A DNA stretch of 64,000 bases from Mesorhizobium sp. WSM4311 (GTDB lineage Bacteria; Pseudomonadota; Alphaproteobacteria; Rhizobiales; Rhizobiaceae), in the NCBI RefSeq assembly GCF_002295115.1, contig NZ_NSFV01000004.1, positions 558,001 to 622,000 on the forward strand, in the 5' to 3' direction. This document shows positions 60,444 to 64,000 of the stretch, piece after piece (the stretch's first letter is position 1; each line of letters opens with the position of its first letter). A program made the translations under genes and the position numbers. The notes beneath the pieces were generated by a model. That model had not been told where the DNA came from and did not search any database. It worked only from the letters and a program-made list of their open reading frames with translations.

Positions 60444-60655
60444 GCGTCATCCGCCTTGTTGCCAGGGAATTCCTCGGCATGTTCGTCGATGACGGCAATC
60501 TGGCGCTGCTGGCACTGATGCTGGTGGCCGCCGTCGCGGCGGCGGTGAAGCTGCTGGCCCTGCCGCCGCTGCTCGGCGGCGCGCTGCTGCTGGTCGGCTG
60601 CCTCGCCATCCTGCTGCAAAGCGTTCGCCGCGCGGCACGTGCGGTCAAACGATAA
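60440..60655 (+). CDS. small membrane protein, partner of the COG4280-type protein
   Basis: The 71-residue protein has one or two hydrophobic helices (ALLALMLVAAVAAAVKLLA, PPLLGGALLLVGCLAILLQ) and a basic C-terminus. It begins within an ATGA overlap with the preceding membrane gene, so the two are made together. No family is recognised. Confidence 0.65.
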   Translation: MSVIRLVAREFLGMFVDDGNLALLALMLVAAVAAAVKLLALPPLLGGALLLVGCLAILLQSVRRAARAVKR

Positions 60656-60682
60656 AGACGGCACGCATGGCCACTACTTCAG

Positions 60683-60708
60683 ACATCGTTTCGATAGCGA
60701 AACGATGT
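60683..60708. terminator. bidirectional hairpin between convergent genes
   Basis: An 11-bp perfect stem (ACATCGTTTCG / CGAAACGATGT) with loop ATAG lies between the convergent membrane-protein gene and the lactonase gene. There is no long T-run in either direction. It is placed where a shared terminator would be expected. Confidence 0.5.
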
Positions 60709-60722
60709 TCGAGGTACACTGG

Positions 60723-61604
60723 CTATCCCTTGAACGCCGGCAGGGTCAGGCCCTTGACGCCGACATCGAGCGCGAACAATCCGCCCGGATTCTTCTGGCG
60801 GACGAAGTGGCTTGCCGGGCGCCTGAGCACGGCCGAGGTGACATAGAGGATGTCGAGATCCTTGCCGCCGAATTCGCAGCACGTCGGCAGGTCGGTCGGC
60901 AGAACCACGGTCTGCATCAATTCGCCATCAGGATCGTATCGGCAGACCTTGCTGGTCACCGGGATGGTCACCCAGTAGCAGCCCTCGGCATCGACGGTGG
61001 CGCCGTCGGCGACGCCGCCGGTCATCGTCATGTCGATGAACGTTCGGCGATTCTCGATATCGCCGGTGGCGGCATCGAAATCATAGGCCCACACCGCGCC
61101 GGCATGGCTGTCGGAGAAATACATGGTCTTGGAATCCGGGCTCCAGGCGAGCCCGTTGGAGCAGCCGATGCCGTCGATCATCTTGTGCACCGACAGATCA
61201 GGATCGAGCCGGTAGAGCGCGCCGATGAATTCGATCGGCTGACCCGGCACCTCGAACATCGAACCCGACCAGAAGCGGCCCTGGCGATCCGGCTTGCCAT
61301 CGTTGAAACGGGTATTCGGCATATGCGATTCCGGGTCAACGATCGCCGCGAACGTGCCGGTCGCCGGGTCGAAGAAGTGAAAGCCATTGGCCATGGTCAG
61401 CACAAGGCCGCCCTTCTCGCGCAGGCCGAGGCAGCCGAGATATTCCGGTGTCTCGAAGGTCTCGTCCTTACCGGTCGCTGGGTCGTAGCGATGGATCAGC
61501 TTCTTCCAGATGTCGATCCACCACAGCACGCCGGCCTTGGGATCCCAGAGCGTGCCTTCGCCGAGTTCGGCCCTGGCATCGACGACGCAAGTGATTTCGA
61601 CCAT
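60723..61604 (-). CDS. SMP-30/gluconolactonase family protein
   Basis: The 293-residue six-bladed beta-propeller has the metal-binding glutamate in ELGEGTLWDPKAG (near residue 16), the central NDGKPDRQGRFWSGSM, the GCSNGLAWSPDSKTMYFSDS segment and VADGATVDAEGCYW. It hydrolyses sugar lactones to aldonic acids. The ATG is fixed by the adjacent permease stop, 2 bp away. As the last gene of the importer operon it should process the imported sugar after oxidation; the dehydrogenase is not visible in the window. Confidence 0.9.
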   Translation of the reverse strand: MVEITCVVDARAELGEGTLWDPKAGVLWWIDIWKKLIHRYDPATGKDETFETPEYLGCLGLREKGGLVLTMANGFHFFDPATGTFAAIVDPESHMPNTRFNDGKPDRQGRFWSGSMFEVPGQPIEFIGALYRLDPDLSVHKMIDGIGCSNGLAWSPDSKTMYFSDSHAGAVWAYDFDAATGDIENRRTFIDMTMTGGVADGATVDAEGCYWVTIPVTSKVCRYDPDGELMQTVVLPTDLPTCCEFGGKDLDILYVTSAVLRRPASHFVRQKNPGGLFALDVGVKGLTLPAFKG

Positions 61605-61606
61605 GG

Positions 61607-62575
61607 TCAGCCCTCTTTTCTCCGCAGCCTGCCGCCGAGGCCGGCGAAGGTCTCGCTGCCGATCGAGACCGTGAGCAGGATCACCGCGCCGTAGACGATG
61701 AGCAGCGCGCCGCTCGACAGGTTCAGCGCCGGCAAAAGACCAGTGAGGATGGTGAGCACCATGGCGCCGGCGACGGTGCCCAGATAATGGCCGCTGCCGC
61801 CGAGGATGGAGGCGCCGCCGATGGCCACCGCCGCGATCGAGGTGAACAGATAGGCGTCGCCCATGCCGAGATAGGCCTGGCCGGAATAGCCGGTCAAGAG
61901 CATGCCGGCGAAAGCGGCTGTGAGGCCCGAGATGACATAGGTGAGGATGGTGGTGCGCGCGGTCGGCACGCCGGAGAATTCGGCGACCGTGGCGCTGGTG
62001 CCGAGCGCGTAGAGATGGCGGCCGAACGCCGCCTTGGAGAGCAGCAGCGTCGCCACCAGCGTCAGCGCCAGCCAGATCAGCGCGATGACCGGAAAACCAC
62101 TGAGCCGCCCCACCGACAGGAACTGGATCAGGGCCGGCGCCGATGGCGTGGGCGAACCGCCGGTCAGCACCAGGATCAGGCCTTGCAGGATCACGTTCGT
62201 GGCCAGCGTCATGATGATCGGCGGCACGCCGAACTGGGCAACGCCGATGCCGTTGATGAGGCCGATGAAGGCGCCGCCGGCAAGCAGCAGCGGCATGACC
62301 CAGACCAGCGGCAGATCCTGCCCGCCGCACAGCAGCGCCATGATGATTGCGGCCGAATTCAGCACCCAGGGCACCGACAGGTCGATGCCGCCGCCGATGA
62401 TGACGAAGGTCTGGCCGAGCGCGACGATGCCGACGAAGGCGGCCAGCACGACGGTGGAGCGCATGTTGGAGACCGACAGGAATCCCGGCGAGAACAGCGC
62501 CGTGACCAGGAGCAGCGCCAGCATGCCGGCATAGGCGAGCACGATGAGGCGGTTGCGGGCGAGGAAAGCGCTCAT
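61607..62575 (-). CDS. sugar ABC importer permease (second subunit)
   Basis: The 322-residue membrane protein of the ribose-type family has about ten helices and the motifs IIGGGIDLSVPWVLNSAAI and VAIGGASILGGSGHYLGTVAG. It overlaps the preceding permease gene by 4 bp. The two different permeases probably form a heterodimer. Confidence 0.9.
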   Translation of the reverse strand: MSAFLARNRLIVLAYAGMLALLLVTALFSPGFLSVSNMRSTVVLAAFVGIVALGQTFVIIGGGIDLSVPWVLNSAAIIMALLCGGQDLPLVWVMPLLLAGGAFIGLINGIGVAQFGVPPIIMTLATNVILQGLILVLTGGSPTPSAPALIQFLSVGRLSGFPVIALIWLALTLVATLLLSKAAFGRHLYALGTSATVAEFSGVPTARTTILTYVISGLTAAFAGMLLTGYSGQAYLGMGDAYLFTSIAAVAIGGASILGGSGHYLGTVAGAMVLTILTGLLPALNLSSGALLIVYGAVILLTVSIGSETFAGLGGRLRRKEG

Positions 62576-63600
62576 TGGGCACGGTTCCTTGCAGCTTTCT
62601 CGGCGACGGAACTGGCCAGCACCGAGAGCAGCAGGATGACGCCGGAGGCGACCGGCTGCCAATAGCTCGACACATGCAGGACGAAGACCAGATTGCCGAT
62701 CAGGGTGAGCACGAAGGCGCCGATCAGCGTGCCGGCGAGATGGCCGCGGCCGCCGAACAGGCTGACGCCGCCGATGACCGCCGCCGCCACCGAAGGCAGG
62801 ATATAATCCTTGCCGATGGTGGGCGAACCGGCGCCGGTCTGCGTCACCAGGAACAGCGCCGCACCGGCCGCGAACAGGCCGGACAGGCCGTAGGTGACGA
62901 GATTGACCCTTGCGATCGAGACGCCGGACAGGAAGGCCGACTTCTCGTTGGAGCCGGTCGCCTGGATGGCGATGCCGACCCGCGTCGCCCGGAACCACCA
63001 CCAGAACAACAGCAGCGCCAGCAGCATCCAGACCGGGCTGGTCAGGCCGAGGAGCTGTGCGGAAGCGAAGCCGACCCACCATGAGGGAATGCTGCCGCCA
63101 TCGGTCGGCAGGATGATCATGGCGATGCCGTTGAGGATCGACCATGTGGCGAGCGTGACCAGGAAGGGCTGCAGCTTGAGCAGCGAGATCAGCAGGCCGT
63201 TGAGCGCGCCGATCAGGAAACCGAGCGCCAGGATGATCAGCGCCCAAAGTGCTGTGGTCGACGCATCGTCGGTAAAGCGCGTCGCGGCGATCACCGTGCC
63301 GAGGCTGATCATGCCGCCGATCGACAGGTCGATGCCGCCGCGCAGCAGCACGATGGTCTGCCCGGTCGCCGCCAGCATCAGCGTCATCGCCGCCGCCGTG
63401 TCGAGGTTGAGCTCGTCCAGCGAGAAAACGCCGGATTGCAGGCTGCCATAGATGCCGACAATCAAGGCCAGCATCAGGCAGGCGACCAGGAACGGCGCGC
63501 GGTCGAGCAAGCGGCCGCGCCAGTCGATGGCCGGCTTGGTGGGCTTCGTCTTTGCCGGCCTCTGCGCCATCTGCACGGTCTGCTGCACGGACATCACCAT
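62572..63600 (-). CDS. sugar ABC importer permease (first subunit)
   Basis: The 342-residue ribose-type permease has about ten helices and the signatures LLRGGIDLSIGGMISLGTV and AVIGGVSLFGGRGHLAGTLIG. A polar N-terminal tail of about 30 residues precedes the first helix. The start ATG lies 3 bp from the stop of the ATPase gene; an ATG two codons later is equally placed. Confidence 0.9.
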   Translation of the reverse strand: MVMSVQQTVQMAQRPAKTKPTKPAIDWRGRLLDRAPFLVACLMLALIVGIYGSLQSGVFSLDELNLDTAAAMTLMLAATGQTIVLLRGGIDLSIGGMISLGTVIAATRFTDDASTTALWALIILALGFLIGALNGLLISLLKLQPFLVTLATWSILNGIAMIILPTDGGSIPSWWVGFASAQLLGLTSPVWMLLALLLFWWWFRATRVGIAIQATGSNEKSAFLSGVSIARVNLVTYGLSGLFAAGAALFLVTQTGAGSPTIGKDYILPSVAAAVIGGVSLFGGRGHLAGTLIGAFVLTLIGNLVFVLHVSSYWQPVASGVILLLSVLASSVAEKAARNRAQ

Positions 63601-63603
63601 GAT

Positions 63604-64000
63604 TCAGGCCGCCCTGGTTTCAAGCATGGCGGCGCGCAGGATTTCCTCCTCCGAAATGTGAACCCCCTCCAGCGTCGCGGCAATGCGGCCGTTGCGCATC
63701 ACCAGCACGCGGTCGGCGACATGGACGAGTTCCGGCATGTCGCTGGAATGGAACAGGATCGCATAGCCCTTGGCGGCGAGGTCGCGCATCAGCTGGAAGA
63801 TCTCGCCCTTGGTGCCGACATCGACGCCGCGCGTCGGATCGTAGAGCAACAGCACGCGCGCCTGCGTCAAAAGCATCTTGCCGAAGATGACTTTCTGCTG
63901 GTTGCCTCCAGACAGGGTGCCGGCAAGCTGTTCCGGCGTGCCGGCCTTGATACGCAGGAAATCGACCATTTCCTTGACGAGCGCTGCTTCCTTTTGCCGG
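63604..64000 (-). CDS. sugar ABC importer ATPase, C-terminal part (continues beyond the window)
   Basis: The open frame enters from the window end. The visible 131 residues are the second half of an ATPase domain: ABC signature LSGGNQQK, Walker B VLLLYDPTRGVDVG and the switch region ILFHSSDMPELVHVADRVLVM. The LSGGNQQK and PTRGVDVG words are typical of the second domain of RbsA/MglA-type twin ATPases. It is the upstream partner of the two permeases. Confidence 0.9.
   Translation of the reverse strand, partial: RQKEAALVKEMVDFLRIKAGTPEQLAGTLSGGNQQKVIFGKMLLTQARVLLLYDPTRGVDVGTKGEIFQLMRDLAAKGYAILFHSSDMPELVHVADRVLVMRNGRIAATLEGVHISEEEILRAAMLETRAA

Noticed and set aside
1..64000. CRISPR array, tRNA or rRNA genes, transposase, prophage or integrase
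   Set aside because: Reading both strands by eye gave no regularly spaced identical repeats, no convincing tRNA cloverleaf and no transposase or integrase motif. A tRNAscan or repeat-finder run would settle this.

Overview
The window comes from a high-GC alphaproteobacterium of the order Rhizobiales, and the gene content points to Mesorhizobium or a close relative. The reasons are a chromosomal iolY/iolR/iolCDEB inositol cluster with the rhizobial kinase-DUF2090 fusion of IolC, rhizopine-type mocDEF homologues, hslVU beside a his cluster, UPF0314 (DUF2585), DUF1402 and DUF1045 proteins, and several families of short palindromic intergenic repeats. This assignment is inference from content; no rRNA or tRNA gene was seen.

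Layout. 1-2185: the end of a Gfo/Idh oxidoreductase and an FAD dehydrogenase. 2231-11164: an esterase, then a carnitine/crotonobetaine catabolic operon on the minus strand (crotonase, ADP-forming acyl-CoA synthetase, acyl-CoA dehydrogenase, carnitine 3-dehydrogenase, HD-domain protein, beta-keto acid cleavage enzyme) facing a divergent CdhR-type regulator. 11180-16497: xylA and xylB with an NTF2-like gene between them on the other strand, then a TPR protein. 16726-25300: a large autotransporter, a LysE exporter, a tiny hydrophobic peptide gene, an L,D-transpeptidase lipoprotein, a PPi-type phosphofructokinase, a metallo-beta-lactamase-fold hydrolase and a DegP protease. 25376-30850: coaA and hisE-hisF-(arginase-like)-hisA-hisH-(DUF2628)-hisB. 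31088-36391: hslV-GNAT-DUF2157-DUF2585-hslU and a secreted DUF1402 protein.

36398-45406 is a rhizopine/inositol module. A desaturase-like oxygenase, Rieske ferredoxin and ferredoxin reductase (mocDEF-like) diverge from a LacI-family regulator, which is followed by a ribose/inositol-type ABC importer, inositol 2-dehydrogenase and an SDR. 45674-46959 is a DAHP synthase gene preceded by what looks like a complete transcription attenuator: a leaderless 23-residue leader peptide with consecutive Tyr-Trp-Tyr-Phe codons, alternative hairpins and a terminator. 48548-56819 is the core iol cluster (iolY, iolR, iolC, iolD, iolE, a small membrane protein, iolB) with GGAA-N6-TTCC operators. 56971-60655 holds DUF1045, phnM, phnN and two membrane proteins. 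60723-64000 is a second sugar ABC importer with an SMP-30 lactonase, cut by the window end.

How it fits together: most of the window handles compounds found around plants (carnitine, xylose, inositols, possibly rhizopine, phosphonates), mixed with housekeeping genes. The two inositol blocks would act as one pathway. The ABC importer brings the substrate in, MocDEF-like proteins may demethylate an O-methyl inositol derivative, IolG oxidises inositol, and IolE, IolD, IolB and IolC carry it to the 2-deoxy-5-keto-gluconate 6-phosphate level. A match to the IolR operator also overlaps the -10 of the importer promoter.
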